Origin: Nodosilinea sp. PGN35
Lineage (GTDB): Bacteria > Cyanobacteriota > Cyanobacteriia > Phormidesmidales > Phormidesmidaceae
Reading direction: 5' to 3'
Assembly (NCBI RefSeq): GCF_029109325.1
Contig: NZ_JAQKQJ010000013.1
Span: 62,001-126,000, forward strand
Length of the DNA stretch: 64,000 nt
Part shown: positions 33,614 through 42,110 of the stretch, piece by piece
Numbering within the stretch: the stretch's first letter is position 1
Layout: each line of letters starts with the position of its first letter
The notes under the pieces: generated by a model
The model's database searches: none
Seen by the model: the letters and a program-made list of their open reading frames with translations, nothing else
Told to the model about the DNA's origin: nothing
Made by a program: the position numbers and the translations under genes

Positions 33614-33745
33614 GGGGGTGGGGCGTGGGGTGAAGTGGTGACATAAGAAGGGATGGACAGGGAAGTGACCCGTTTGATGATACAAGGATCAAACTTGGAG
33701 GCTGTGATCAGGCGGTGAACCGGCCAGCCTGCTGGAGGAGAAGGC

Positions 33746-35182
33746 CTATGACCGGGTGCGGTTACGCAACACCTGGGCCTTGACAGTCAGATCTTGGAAG
33801 AAATCAGTCTCCACGATTTCCTTCACCTGCCGCTGGCGTTTGGCTTCGTCGATTTCAATCCGCAGCTCGCGCACCTGCTGTTTCAGGTGTTGCTCTCGCT
33901 GGTAGACTTGCTGAGCCATTCGGTCAAACACCCGCGCCAGTTGGCCAATTTCGTCGCTGCGGCGGGCGATCGCCTCCAGTCGCCCCAGCTCAAACCTCTC
34001 AGACTCAATATCTGCTGCTGTGCGGGCAATGCCCAGCACGGGGCGCGCGATCAGGCGATCGGCCACAATTACCGCTACCCCAGCGGTTAGCCCCGTGAAA
34101 ATCGCAATGATTCCCAGCAGTGTGCGCTTGTTGCGATTGACTTCCACCAGGTAGCTAGACTCCGGGATCACCGTGCCCACTACCCAGTCCAGCTGCTCTA
34201 AGGGAGTAAACGAAATCAAGTAGCGTTCCCCCGTAGCCGGATCCTTAAAGGCAAACCGCTGCAATTCCTCCAGCTGCTCCAGGCCAATTGCCTGATTTTG
34301 AAGGGTTTGGCTGGCAATCCGCAGCAGCGGGTTTTCCACTGTCTCCAGCTTTTGGAGACGGGGATCAGCGGAGTCCTGCGCCTGGGTAGGCATCACCTCG
34401 GCCACGTCTGTCGAGGCAATCAACTCTTGCTGAGCATTGATAATGAAGGCTTCCCCCTTGTGATTGCCCTTGAGCTGCTGCAAATAATCTGACAGTTGAG
34501 TTAGCTCAATGCCCACCCCAATGACACCCCAAATTTCACCCTTGGGGTTAACTAAGGCTGTCGTAGCATCCAGGCCAGGGCTCTGGGTCGAGCGATACAC
34601 ATACACAGTCCAGGCTCGCTTTTGAGGAGCTTCGAGGGCACTGCTGTACCAGGGGCGCTCTGGTGCAAAGAAAGGCGGATCCATCTCAAAGGTTTTAGTT
34701 CCGACAGGAGTTAAAACGTCCGCTTTAATGGTGTAGGTGTTGACGGTGGAAGTTGTCGTCTGAGTTTCCCAGTTCCAGTCGCGCAGGTGAAAGTGCAGCT
34801 GCCCATCCGGGGTGCGCTGGGCACCAAAAAAATCACCGTTAGATTCGCCGTACTGCACCCAGGTAAAGTTGGGGTTAGCCCGCAACACGCTGAGCAAAAA
34901 TAGCTCTCGATCCTTGGGATTGGTGAGATTGATTAAATTTTGACCCAGGCTGCTGTTCAGCAGCGACTGAGCCGACTCGGCGTTGTTGAACAGTTTTTCC
35001 ACCTCTTGAGAGGTGCCCAGCGTGATTTCCTGATTGACCTGATCGACAATCGTGTCAATGTTGCGCTTCGAAACCAGGGACCAGGGAATATAGACGATCG
35101 CCGCCGTTGTCCCCACCGTGAGCAGCATGGCTCCCACTAGGGTAGCTTTGAGACCGGGTGGTTTGGGCAGGCGGAGGGGCAT
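33746..35182 (-). CDS. Cache-HAMP membrane sensor without output domain (copy 2)
   Basis: 478 residues, same layout as the downstream copy: first membrane span, double-Cache domain with FTWVQYGESNGDFFGAQ and PERPWYSSALEAPQKRAW, second span, HAMP and a C-terminal coiled coil ending VKEIVETDFFQDLTVKAQVL. The cytoplasmic halves of the two copies are nearly identical while the sensory parts have drifted. This suggests different ligands and one common partner. A tandem gene duplication is the simplest origin. Confidence 0.88.
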   Translation of the reverse strand: MPLRLPKPPGLKATLVGAMLLTVGTTAAIVYIPWSLVSKRNIDTIVDQVNQEITLGTSQEVEKLFNNAESAQSLLNSSLGQNLINLTNPKDRELFLLSVLRANPNFTWVQYGESNGDFFGAQRTPDGQLHFHLRDWNWETQTTTSTVNTYTIKADVLTPVGTKTFEMDPPFFAPERPWYSSALEAPQKRAWTVYVYRSTQSPGLDATTALVNPKGEIWGVIGVGIELTQLSDYLQQLKGNHKGEAFIINAQQELIASTDVAEVMPTQAQDSADPRLQKLETVENPLLRIASQTLQNQAIGLEQLEELQRFAFKDPATGERYLISFTPLEQLDWVVGTVIPESSYLVEVNRNKRTLLGIIAIFTGLTAGVAVIVADRLIARPVLGIARTAADIESERFELGRLEAIARRSDEIGQLARVFDRMAQQVYQREQHLKQQVRELRIEIDEAKRQRQVKEIVETDFFQDLTVKAQVLRNRTRS

Positions 35183-35235
35183 GGGGAGTGGAGGGTGATG
35201 GGATAGGGATGGAGGGGGAGCGCAGGGGTGAGGGA

Positions 35236-35317
35236 GGGTTTTAAGTGCTCAGTTTTGAATTTTGAAGTTTGAATTTAGGCTGTCAGCTCAAAACTCAAAA
35301 CTCAAAACTTGAAACTC
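35236..35317. repeat. Opposed heptad repeats
   Basis: CAGTTTTGAATTTTGAAGTT on the left and CTCAAAACTCAAAACTCAA on the right can pair imperfectly around GGCTGTCAG. The right arm is three tandem CTCAAAA heptamers. It lies between the symporter stop and the Cache-HAMP copy 2 start and may work as a terminator for the symporter operon. Confidence 0.7.
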
Positions 35318-35327
35318 TCCCACTCCC

Positions 35328-36620
35328 TCATTCCCCCGGCTTTCGTTGGGCTACTAGCGCCGTTGCGGCCATGCCTGTGTGTACAATTCCCAGGGTGCGA
35401 AAGGGATCCATTAGTGGGTCGATGGCGATGAACAGCACCAGTACCGCCTCCAGGGGCAGCTTGAGCGGTTCCAGCACCAGGCCGAGCATGGTCAGGGTGA
35501 GAATGCCGGTGACACCCGAGGTGGCCATCCCCGCCAGAATCGAACCCACAATTACTATGCCCAGGCTGGCCAGACCCAAATCGCGCTGGTAGAGCTGCAT
35601 GACAAATAGGGTGGCCGAGGCGAAGTAGATCACCGAGCCAAATCGGCAGAGGGTAATGGCCAGGGGGGTAACCAGGTTGGTGGTTTGGGGGTTGAATTTG
35701 AGATGTTCGCTGAGGCTGGTGATGGCGGCGGGCAGGCAGGCCAGGCTGCTGGAGGTAGCCAGGGAAAGAATCGTGGGATCTTTGAGGGCCAGTACCGTGG
35801 GCCACAATCCCGCGCCGGAACGCCGCCAGATAATTAAGGTGCTAATGAGATAGACGATGGCAAAGGTGGCGATCGCAACCCCCACAAAATCCACCATCGA
35901 CAGCAGTACCTCGACCCCCACCTGGGACAGCTGGTAGGCCAGCAGGCTGCACAGGCCGAAGGGCAGCAGATAGGTAAGCCCATAAATGACTTTATTAAAC
36001 GCCTGGTAGAGGCTGTCGAGGGTGTCGAACAGGGCCGCCGTGGTCGAGCCTTTGACCAACCCTAGAGAAACGCCAAAAATCATGGCAAACAGCAGTACCT
36101 TGAGGGTTTGCCCCTCGCTGAGGGCGGCAAAAATGTTGTCGGGTACCATGCTGGTGACCAGGGTGTTAACTCCACCGCTCGAGGCTGCTGGCAGCGGGCC
36201 GCTGAGGGCCATTTCTAAATCAACCCCCGACTGGTTGACCAGCACCCCCAGGGTTTGCAGGGTGTCTGTGGTCAGATTGCGGCCGGGGCCGGCCAGGGCG
36301 GCGATCGCGGCGGCGATCGCACTCACCCCCAGCAAACTCAGCGGAAACACCACCAAAATTCGCTGCACATACTGCCGCGCATCGTGGCTCTGCATCAGCC
36401 GCCCCAGGCTGTTGGTAATCGCCGCCAGCAAAATCGGCAGCACGCACATCTTCAGCAGCCCCAGGTAGAGGGTGCCAAAGGGGGCAATCCAGGTTGCCAC
36501 CTGAGGGTGACTCGTGCCGATAAACACACCCAACCCGCTGCCGATCGCGATCGCCCAGGGGCTGCGCAACCATTCGATCGAAACCTGCCGAGGAATATAG
36601 GCTTTTAGAGAAGTGACCAT
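35328..36620 (-). CDS. Divergent DAACS-family carrier (GltP-like) lacking NMDGT
   Basis: 430 residues from the ATG at 36620. The glutamate/aspartate carrier fold is clear: the HP1 serine motif reads ATSSSLACLP and TM8 reads IDPLMDPFRTLGIVHTG, keeping the Asp, Arg and Thr of substrate binding. The TM7 motif NMDGT, which binds Na+ in known members, is CRFGS here (PLAITLCRFGSVIYF), and the TM8 Asn ligand is absent. Coupling ion and substrate may therefore differ. It follows the periplasmic binding protein by 16 bases, so the two are likely co-expressed. Confidence 0.88.
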   Translation of the reverse strand: MVTSLKAYIPRQVSIEWLRSPWAIAIGSGLGVFIGTSHPQVATWIAPFGTLYLGLLKMCVLPILLAAITNSLGRLMQSHDARQYVQRILVVFPLSLLGVSAIAAAIAALAGPGRNLTTDTLQTLGVLVNQSGVDLEMALSGPLPAASSGGVNTLVTSMVPDNIFAALSEGQTLKVLLFAMIFGVSLGLVKGSTTAALFDTLDSLYQAFNKVIYGLTYLLPFGLCSLLAYQLSQVGVEVLLSMVDFVGVAIATFAIVYLISTLIIWRRSGAGLWPTVLALKDPTILSLATSSSLACLPAAITSLSEHLKFNPQTTNLVTPLAITLCRFGSVIYFASATLFVMQLYQRDLGLASLGIVIVGSILAGMATSGVTGILTLTMLGLVLEPLKLPLEAVLVLFIAIDPLMDPFRTLGIVHTGMAATALVAQRKPGE

Positions 36621-36636
36621 GGGTGTTGTGGCAAAG

Positions 36637-37653
36637 TTATGGTTGCGGCGGGTTCTGGGTAGCCCAGTAGTCGGCATACTCATCGAGTACGGTATCTACG
36701 GTGTACTGGGCCGTTAGGGTATCGAGGTACTGATCGACAAAGGCCAGTAGGTGGCTACTGGCCCAGGGCAACACTACGGCTAAAGCATCTTGGGTGTCGG
36801 TTAGGGCAATGGTTTGCAGTTGCAGGGCTACATCGGGACGGGTACGCACCACCTTTTTAATTTCCAGCTCATCCCGGTAAGCGGCCAGAATATCGCCCTG
36901 CACCACCGCCGTCACGATGTCCTCCCAGGTGGGGTATTCCACGATGGTGGCCTGGGGAAACTTCTGCTTCAAAAATCCCACGTAGGATGACCCCTTAATT
37001 ACCCCCACCTCGCCGCGCAGATTGCGAATGGTTTCAATCATCGACCGCCCCTGGGCCTGCTCCGCCATTTGCAGACGGTTCACCAAAAGCCCCTGGCGCA
37101 TACGCAGGTAGGGGCGCGAAAACCGCACCCGCTGTGCCCGCTTGAGGGTGCGACTAATCTTAGAGATGGCCAAGTCAGCCTGCTGCCCATAGACCGTATC
37201 GACAACCTGGTCAAAGGTTTGGGCCGAGCGGGTGATGTCTAAGCTCACCCCCAACTGTTCAGCCAGGGCGCGGGCCAGCTGAATATCCAACCCGCTGAGC
37301 TGCTCCGCTGTCTGCATAAAAAATGGGGCATTGTCTTGGCCCAGCACCGCCACCGTCAGCTTGCCGCGATCCAGAATGCGCTGAATGTCTGGCGGCATGG
37401 TGGGCACCGCTACCGTCGCTGGCACTGCCGGTGCCTGACGAGGCTGGCTAGCAGACGCGGTGCGGCTGGTGGGTGTAGCGCTCCCGGTCGGGGCTTTCGT
37501 TACCGCCAGGGCCGGATTTCCAGCCCCCAGCATGACCAGCAGCAACGCCACTGTGACGGCTAGGAGCCGAATGCTGCGCCACCAACCTGCCCTCATCCCT
37601 GCCTCTCTCCCTGAAGGAGAGGGGTTCTGAGTCGCCCTTGTTGTTTGCACCAT
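36637..37653 (-). CDS. Amino-acid-type periplasmic binding protein (SBP family 3)
   Basis: 338 residues from the ATG at 37653, which has AGGAG seven bases upstream. An N-terminal hydrophobic segment (IRLLAVTVALLLVMLGAGNPALA) serves as signal peptide or anchor, followed by a Thr/Ala/Pro linker and a two-lobed binding domain (ILDRGKLTVAVLGQDNAPFFM, LSGLDIQLARALAEQLGV, DLAISKISRTLKRAQRVRFSRPYLRMRQGLL). Such proteins usually feed ABC importers, but no ATPase or ABC permease is nearby. Its neighbours are a DAACS carrier and an amino-acid racemase. Ligand unknown; an acidic or D-amino acid is an inference from context. Confidence 0.88.
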   Translation of the reverse strand: MVQTTRATQNPSPSGREAGMRAGWWRSIRLLAVTVALLLVMLGAGNPALAVTKAPTGSATPTSRTASASQPRQAPAVPATVAVPTMPPDIQRILDRGKLTVAVLGQDNAPFFMQTAEQLSGLDIQLARALAEQLGVSLDITRSAQTFDQVVDTVYGQQADLAISKISRTLKRAQRVRFSRPYLRMRQGLLVNRLQMAEQAQGRSMIETIRNLRGEVGVIKGSSYVGFLKQKFPQATIVEYPTWEDIVTAVVQGDILAAYRDELEIKKVVRTRPDVALQLQTIALTDTQDALAVVLPWASSHLLAFVDQYLDTLTAQYTVDTVLDEYADYWATQNPPQP

Positions 37654-37661
37654 ATTTTCTC

Positions 37662-38450
37662 CTAGGCAGCTTGCCAGAGCGGCATAGAGCGAACACCCCA
37701 GGCCAGATCCAGGGTGATGTCGGCCACCACCTCTAGTGGATCCACCCAGGGCAACGGCAGTGACGGCATTTGGGCAAAGGCCACCGATAGCTCGGTGCAG
37801 CCCGCAATCACTACCTCGGCCCCCTGGGTTTTGAGCCAGCCCGTCGCCTGCTCCAGTACGGTCAACGCTTTGGTAGATACCTGAGTCCCTGTGGTTTTTA
37901 TTCCCCAATTGGGATGGTAGATCGCATCCATCACCTGCTTTTGCCAGGGAGAATCCAGCCCGAAGCCCATGGGTGTGAGGCCTACCTGGCTCAGGCTGCG
38001 CTCATACAGCCCGCACTGGAGGGTACCGTCGGTGGCCAGTACCCCCACCCGCTGCACCGCAGGATATGCCTGGCGAATGTGGCTACTGGTACAGGCCATC
38101 AGGTGTATCCAGGGAATGCCCAGCTGGGCCTGCACAGCGTCGTAGACCCCGTGGGCGGTATTGCATGTCACCACCAAAAAGTTGGCCCCGGCCCGCTCTA
38201 GCAGCTGGGCGTAGCGCACCAGCTCAGAGGTACAGTCTGGCCCTGTGCCCTGGAGACTCTGAGTGCGATCGGGAACGGTGGTGCCGTTGATCAGCACCCA
38301 CACCGGATGGTCGCGATCGCCCCTCGCCCCCTGCTCCACATTGCGCTGAATCAGCCGTTGCTCAAACTGCACGTGGGCCATAGGGCCAAGACCACCCAAA
38401 ATTCCTGGAATGGCAACCTGTCGATCCATCGGCGGCAACAACCCGGTCAT
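37662..38450 (-). CDS. Aspartate/glutamate racemase family protein
   Basis: 262 residues, PLP-independent. The two catalytic cysteines are visible in FLVVTCNTAHG and VVIAGCTELSVAF. The N-terminal GILGGLGPMAHVQFEQRLI and the Asn/Thr-rich INGTTVPDRT are typical of the aspartate racemase/RacX branch rather than essential MurI. It ends eight bases before the binding-protein gene, leading an apparent three-gene operon with the DAACS carrier. Together they suggest uptake and interconversion of D- and L-amino acids. Confidence 0.88.
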   Translation of the reverse strand: MTGLLPPMDRQVAIPGILGGLGPMAHVQFEQRLIQRNVEQGARGDRDHPVWVLINGTTVPDRTQSLQGTGPDCTSELVRYAQLLERAGANFLVVTCNTAHGVYDAVQAQLGIPWIHLMACTSSHIRQAYPAVQRVGVLATDGTLQCGLYERSLSQVGLTPMGFGLDSPWQKQVMDAIYHPNWGIKTTGTQVSTKALTVLEQATGWLKTQGAEVVIAGCTELSVAFAQMPSLPLPWVDPLEVVADITLDLAWGVRSMPLWQAA

Positions 38451-38498
38451 AGCGAGTCCTCAGGTGGTTTTGTGGTCTCAGGTAAGGGGACTGACAAT

Positions 38499-38583
38499 AG
38501 ATTTTGGCGTTTAGATTTTGGATTCTGGAGAGATGGGATGACTTTGGCTCCATCCAAAATCTAAAATCACCAATCCAAAATCG
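38499..38583. repeat. Inverted pair of heptad-type repeats
   Basis: AGATTTTGGCGTTTAGATTT (from 38499) and CCAAAATCTAAAATCACCAA (from 38553) are opposed arms of the same repeat family as at 9791-9925, with about 20 bases between. It lies between the racemase start and the stop of the MFS gene. Confidence 0.7.
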
Positions 38584-39804
38584 CTAAACTGACAGCCGCC
38601 GCCTAGGCAGGTTCGTCAGCGCAAAGCCCACCGCCATCACCATGAACAGCCCCCCCATCCAAAACGGCGACAGCATGCCCGAGCGGTCAAACACCCAGCC
38701 CGCCCACAGCGGCCCGGCAATGGAGGCCACGCTCTGGAGCGCCTGGTTGCCCCCCAGGGTCTTGCCCTGTTCCTGGGCCGATACGCGAATGGAGATCAGC
38801 CCCCGCAGCGCCGGAATCACCAGCCCCACCCCCAGGGCCAGCAGCGCCTGGGTGGTATACAGCGCCGGAATCAGCACTGGGCTACCCACCGGAATCAGCA
38901 CCACACCGCCAAAGGCCAGCGCCACCAGCAGCAGGCCCCCCACCGCCAGCTTGGCCTCGCCGAAGCGGGGCAGCAGCCAGCGGATCAGCCCCCCCTGCAC
39001 CAGGGTCGAGACAATGCCAATGAAGAAAAACACCATCGCTGCCTGGCCTGGCCCCCAGCCGTAGCGGCTGTTTAGAAACAGCACAAAGATGCTGCTAAAG
39101 CCCGCAAAGGCAAAGTTAAAGATAAAGAAGGCGATCAGCAGCCCCTGGATGCGCCCGTCCCGCAGAATGTCGTTGAGCTGGCCGATGGGGTTGAGATCCC
39201 CTAGGGTCAGGGGTCGGCGGTTCTCCCGATCCAGCGACTCCGCCAGCACAAAGTAGCCAAGCACAAAGTTCAGCAGGGCAATGGTGCCCGCCACAAACAC
39301 CGGCAGGTTGAGACTGATGTTGGCCAGGGCCCCGCCCGCCGCTGGCCCCAGGGTAAAGCCCAGGCCAAAGGCGGCCCCGGTGATGCCAAAGTTCTTGGCC
39401 CGATCCTCGGGGGCAGAAATGTCGGCGATGTAGGCCTGGGCCGTGGCCGCCACCCCTCCCGTGGCCCCGTCGAGGATACGGGAGAAAAACAGCATCCACA
39501 GGGTGGTGGCAAACCCAAAGATAAAGTACGAAATTGCCGTGCCCAGCACGCACACCAGCATCACCGGGCGGCGACCGTAGCGATCCGACAGCGCCCCAAT
39601 GATCGGGATGGCGATGAACTGGGCGATCGCATAGCTCGACGCCAGCATCCCCAGGGTGAACGCATCGGAGCGAAACCGCTCCACCAAGAAGGGCAGAATC
39701 GGGAAGATCAGGCTCTCCCCCAGCTTGTCGAACAGGATGGTGATGAAGATAAACACCAGCCGGGGTGTGGAGAGGGTTTTAGCGTTGACGGGTGTTACGG
39801 ACAT
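38584..39804 (-). CDS. MFS transporter, drug:H+ antiporter (TetA-like)
   Basis: 406 residues with twelve predicted spans. MFS motif A is GALSDRYGRRPVMLV after the second span, and motif C-like glycines occur in ITGAAFGLGFTLGPAAGGAL in the fifth, which marks the 12-span drug exporter group. RILDGATGGVAATAQAYIADIS is a TetA-class segment. The substrate is unknown. It stands alone behind an inverted repeat. Confidence 0.92.
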   Translation of the reverse strand: MSVTPVNAKTLSTPRLVFIFITILFDKLGESLIFPILPFLVERFRSDAFTLGMLASSYAIAQFIAIPIIGALSDRYGRRPVMLVCVLGTAISYFIFGFATTLWMLFFSRILDGATGGVAATAQAYIADISAPEDRAKNFGITGAAFGLGFTLGPAAGGALANISLNLPVFVAGTIALLNFVLGYFVLAESLDRENRRPLTLGDLNPIGQLNDILRDGRIQGLLIAFFIFNFAFAGFSSIFVLFLNSRYGWGPGQAAMVFFFIGIVSTLVQGGLIRWLLPRFGEAKLAVGGLLLVALAFGGVVLIPVGSPVLIPALYTTQALLALGVGLVIPALRGLISIRVSAQEQGKTLGGNQALQSVASIAGPLWAGWVFDRSGMLSPFWMGGLFMVMAVGFALTNLPRRRLSV

Positions 39805-39878
39805 AGGCGGGTGGGTCGCTGGGTAAGGGGTGGATGGGCAGGGTGTGGAGGAAGGAAGCGAGGGATAGCGCCACCGTA

Positions 39879-39902
39879 GGGGCAGACCTACGTGTCTGCC
39901 CC
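39879..39902. repeat. Dispersed hairpin palindrome
   Basis: GGGGCAGAC and GTCTGCCCC form a perfect 9-bp stem around CTACGT. It is a form often found scattered in cyanobacterial genomes. It lies 11 bases past the end of the alpha/beta hydrolase gene and may serve as its terminator. Confidence 0.75.
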
Positions 39903-39912
39903 GCCTCCCAAT

Positions 39913-40830
39913 TCATGCGGCAGGAGAATGGCAGGGCGCGATCGCAGCCACACCCTGCCGCGCCACCCAGTCTTCCAAATGGCCATTCACCACCTCAGGA
40001 ATCTCATCCTGGGGGCAGTGGCCCGCGCCTTCGAGGGGAATGAATGCCTCCACGGCGGGAAAGCTGGCCAGGTCACGGCCTAGGGCGATCGGTTCCCAGG
40101 GGTCGGCGGTACCCCAGAGGATCAGCGCCGGGCAGGTGAGCTGCGGCAGCAGATCCTCGGGCAGGGGGCCGTCAAAATTGTTGATAAAGGCCCAGAACAC
40201 ATCGGCAGCGCCAGGTTCACGGGCGGGCTCCAGCAGCAGCTCGATCAGTTCGTCGGTGACGGCCCCGGGGTTGCCGTAGGCGGTGCGGAGCACGGCGCGG
40301 ATCCTTCCGGGTCGAGCAATCTGGTGGAACAGCCAGTGCACCAGGGCGCGGTTTTGGAGGAGCTTCTTGAGCGCCGGGCGGCCCAGGCGACGCATGGGGG
40401 GTTGGGTGTGCAGCTTGCGATCGCAGATCTGCCTGAGCGCACAGTCCACCAGTACCACCCCCCGGCTCTGCTCTGGGGCCAGCACCGCCGCCTGGAGCGC
40501 TACTACCCCACCGATGGAGTTGCCCACCAGAAAGGCCGGTTCCCCAACGATCTCCCGCACAAAGTCCACCACCTGAGCACCCCAAGTGTCAAAGTCGTAG
40601 GGCAGCGGTTCCCCAGGGGCGGGCTTGGCTGACTGACCAAAACCCAGCAGGTCTAGGGCAAACACCCGGTGGTGCTCGGCCAGGGCCGGAATATTCTTGC
40701 GCCAGTGGCCCAAGCTGGCCCCAAAGCCGTGAATTAGCACCAGAGCAGGGCCAGTGGTGCCCGCTCGTTGGTAGTTGATCGATTGGCCGTGCCACTGCCA
40801 GGTCTGGTTGGCGATGGAGATTTCAGACAT
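39913..40830 (-). CDS. Alpha/beta-fold hydrolase
   Basis: 305 residues. The nucleophile elbow is GNSIGG (FLVGNSIGGVVALQ, about residue 104), the oxyanion region HGFGASLGHWRKN, the acid is in LILWGTADPWEP, and the catalytic His in LEGAGHCPQDEIP. This is the pattern of cyanobacterial epoxide-hydrolase/haloperoxidase-like proteins; some relatives act near chlorophyll or lipid metabolism. It is downstream of two Rieske oxygenases in the same direction, though 146 bases and repeats intervene. Confidence 0.9.
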   Translation of the reverse strand: MSEISIANQTWQWHGQSINYQRAGTTGPALVLIHGFGASLGHWRKNIPALAEHHRVFALDLLGFGQSAKPAPGEPLPYDFDTWGAQVVDFVREIVGEPAFLVGNSIGGVVALQAAVLAPEQSRGVVLVDCALRQICDRKLHTQPPMRRLGRPALKKLLQNRALVHWLFHQIARPGRIRAVLRTAYGNPGAVTDELIELLLEPAREPGAADVFWAFINNFDGPLPEDLLPQLTCPALILWGTADPWEPIALGRDLASFPAVEAFIPLEGAGHCPQDEIPEVVNGHLEDWVARQGVAAIAPCHSPAA

Positions 40831-40856
40831 GGTGGCGTTCTCCGTGGTGGGGTCTC

Positions 40857-40888
40857 GGTGCGTTACGCGGTGCGATGACGCACCCTAC
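40857..40888. repeat. Dispersed GGTGCGT/ACGCACC palindrome
   Basis: GGTGCGTTACGCGGTGCGAT with ACGCACCCTAC is a common cyanobacterial dispersed element with a 7-bp stem. It lies twelve bases before a copy of the 21-bp palindrome (40900), so two different repeats sit side by side. Confidence 0.65.
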
Positions 40889-40899
40889 AGATGGCTGTC

Positions 40900-40920
40900 G
40901 TAGGGTGGGCACTGCCCACC
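40900..40920 (+). repeat. Copy of the dispersed 21-bp palindrome
   Basis: GTAGGGTGGGCACTGCCCAC plus C, identical to the copy at 22074 and in the same orientation as the copy at 42070. These last two bracket the first Rieske gene as direct repeats. Confidence 0.85.
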
Positions 40921-40976
40921 ACTCTGAATTCGCAAAGATTCTTCGACGTAGAGGAGGGTAGAGGAGGTTGTCTTGC

Positions 40977-42026
40977 CTACCCTGTCACTGGCTCTACGGG
41001 CACAACGGCCTCCGGCAGCAGCGATGGCACCGCATAGCGCTTCAGCAGCTTGCGGTAGGCGATCAGCGTCGCGTCGCTGGCCACCAGCAGTTCCTGCCGC
41101 ATGTCCTGGTAGGGGGCGACCTGGGGCACCTGGGTTTTGACCACCACATCGTCTTCCTGCATGATTTTGTTGCCCACCTGGGCGGTGTTGCCGTCCAGCC
41201 AGGGGCCCAGCCCCGGCACCTGGTTGAGGAAGTTGCGAATGTTCACCGACTTGACCACGGTGGTTTCGTCATCCACCGGAATGTGAACCATAATGCTCTC
41301 GATTTTGTAGCGGCCAAACTGCACCGCCGAGTAGGTGATGTTGGGTAGGGCAAAGCGGTAAGTTTTGTGGGCCTCGGGATCGTCCTGTTGCAGCACAAAC
41401 CGCATTACGCCGTTGAGCCGGTTGACCTTGATGGGCAGACTGGCGGCCAGTTCGTAGTCGCCCACCGTCACTTCGTAGTCGTCGATTTCGGTATTCTGCG
41501 GCGCATTGCTGGCCCCGATCGCCCCCTTGTGCATAAACAGGGCGTGGGAGGTGTCGATGGCGTTTTCCATCGTGCGGGTGAAGTGGGCGGCAAACTCGTG
41601 GCGGCTGTAGGTGGCAGGCCGCACGGGCGCTTCAAACTGGGGAAACTCTGGAATCGGCGGGCGGCGATCGGCGGGCAGCTCAGGGCTGCCGACAAACAGC
41701 CACACCAGGCCATATTTCTCTTGCACCGGGTATGACTGCACCCGCGCCCGTTTAGGGATCGGGGTGCCCGGCGCATCGGCGGGGATGTGGCTGCAATGAC
41801 CATCGGCCTCGTAGCTCCAGCCGTGGTAGGGGCAGCGCAGGCAGTTGCCTTCGACCCAGCCTAGGGCCAGGCTGGCTCCTCGGTGGGCGCACTGGTTGTC
41901 GAGGGCGACCAGCTTTCCTTGAGCATCACGGTAGAGCACGTAGTCGTGGCCCAGCAGCCTCAGGGGGGTGGGTTTGGGGCCAACTACGTGGCTGAGTTCG
42001 ACAGCGTACCAAAAGTTTTCGAGCAT
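40977..42026 (-). CDS. Rieske-type aromatic-ring-hydroxylating oxygenase (copy 1)
   Basis: 349 residues from the ATG at 42026 (MLENFWYAVELSHVVG). The Rieske cluster ligands are C-x-H (NQCAHRGASLALG) and C-x2-H (CLRCPYHGW). The catalytic iron triad begins with D-x2-H-x4-H in NAIDTSHALFMH. The overall form resembles the PaO/CAO/Tic55-like group found in plastids and cyanobacteria, without the C-terminal membrane anchor. The substrate is unknown; an electron-transfer partner is not adjacent. It follows copy 2 by 84 bases. Confidence 0.9.
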   Translation of the reverse strand: MLENFWYAVELSHVVGPKPTPLRLLGHDYVLYRDAQGKLVALDNQCAHRGASLALGWVEGNCLRCPYHGWSYEADGHCSHIPADAPGTPIPKRARVQSYPVQEKYGLVWLFVGSPELPADRRPPIPEFPQFEAPVRPATYSRHEFAAHFTRTMENAIDTSHALFMHKGAIGASNAPQNTEIDDYEVTVGDYELAASLPIKVNRLNGVMRFVLQQDDPEAHKTYRFALPNITYSAVQFGRYKIESIMVHIPVDDETTVVKSVNIRNFLNQVPGLGPWLDGNTAQVGNKIMQEDDVVVKTQVPQVAPYQDMRQELLVASDATLIAYRKLLKRYAVPSLLPEAVVPVEPVTG

Positions 42027-42069
42027 GGCGGTGTGCTTCCAGTTCGGTGCGATCGGGCAATGGATTTGG

Positions 42070-42090
42070 GTAGGGTGGGCATTGCCCACC
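42070..42090 (+). repeat. Copy of the dispersed 21-bp palindrome
   Basis: GTAGGGTGGGCATTGCCCAC plus C, in the 84-bp gap between the two Rieske genes. With the copy at 40900 it forms direct repeats around copy 1. Confidence 0.85.
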
Positions 42091-42110
42091 GGGATCTGGG
42101 CAAACGCAAG

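Noticed and set aside
37654..37908. N-terminal extension of the periplasmic binding protein
   Set aside because: It overlaps the racemase gene in another frame, and the ATG at 37653 has an AGGAG site and leads to the signal segment.
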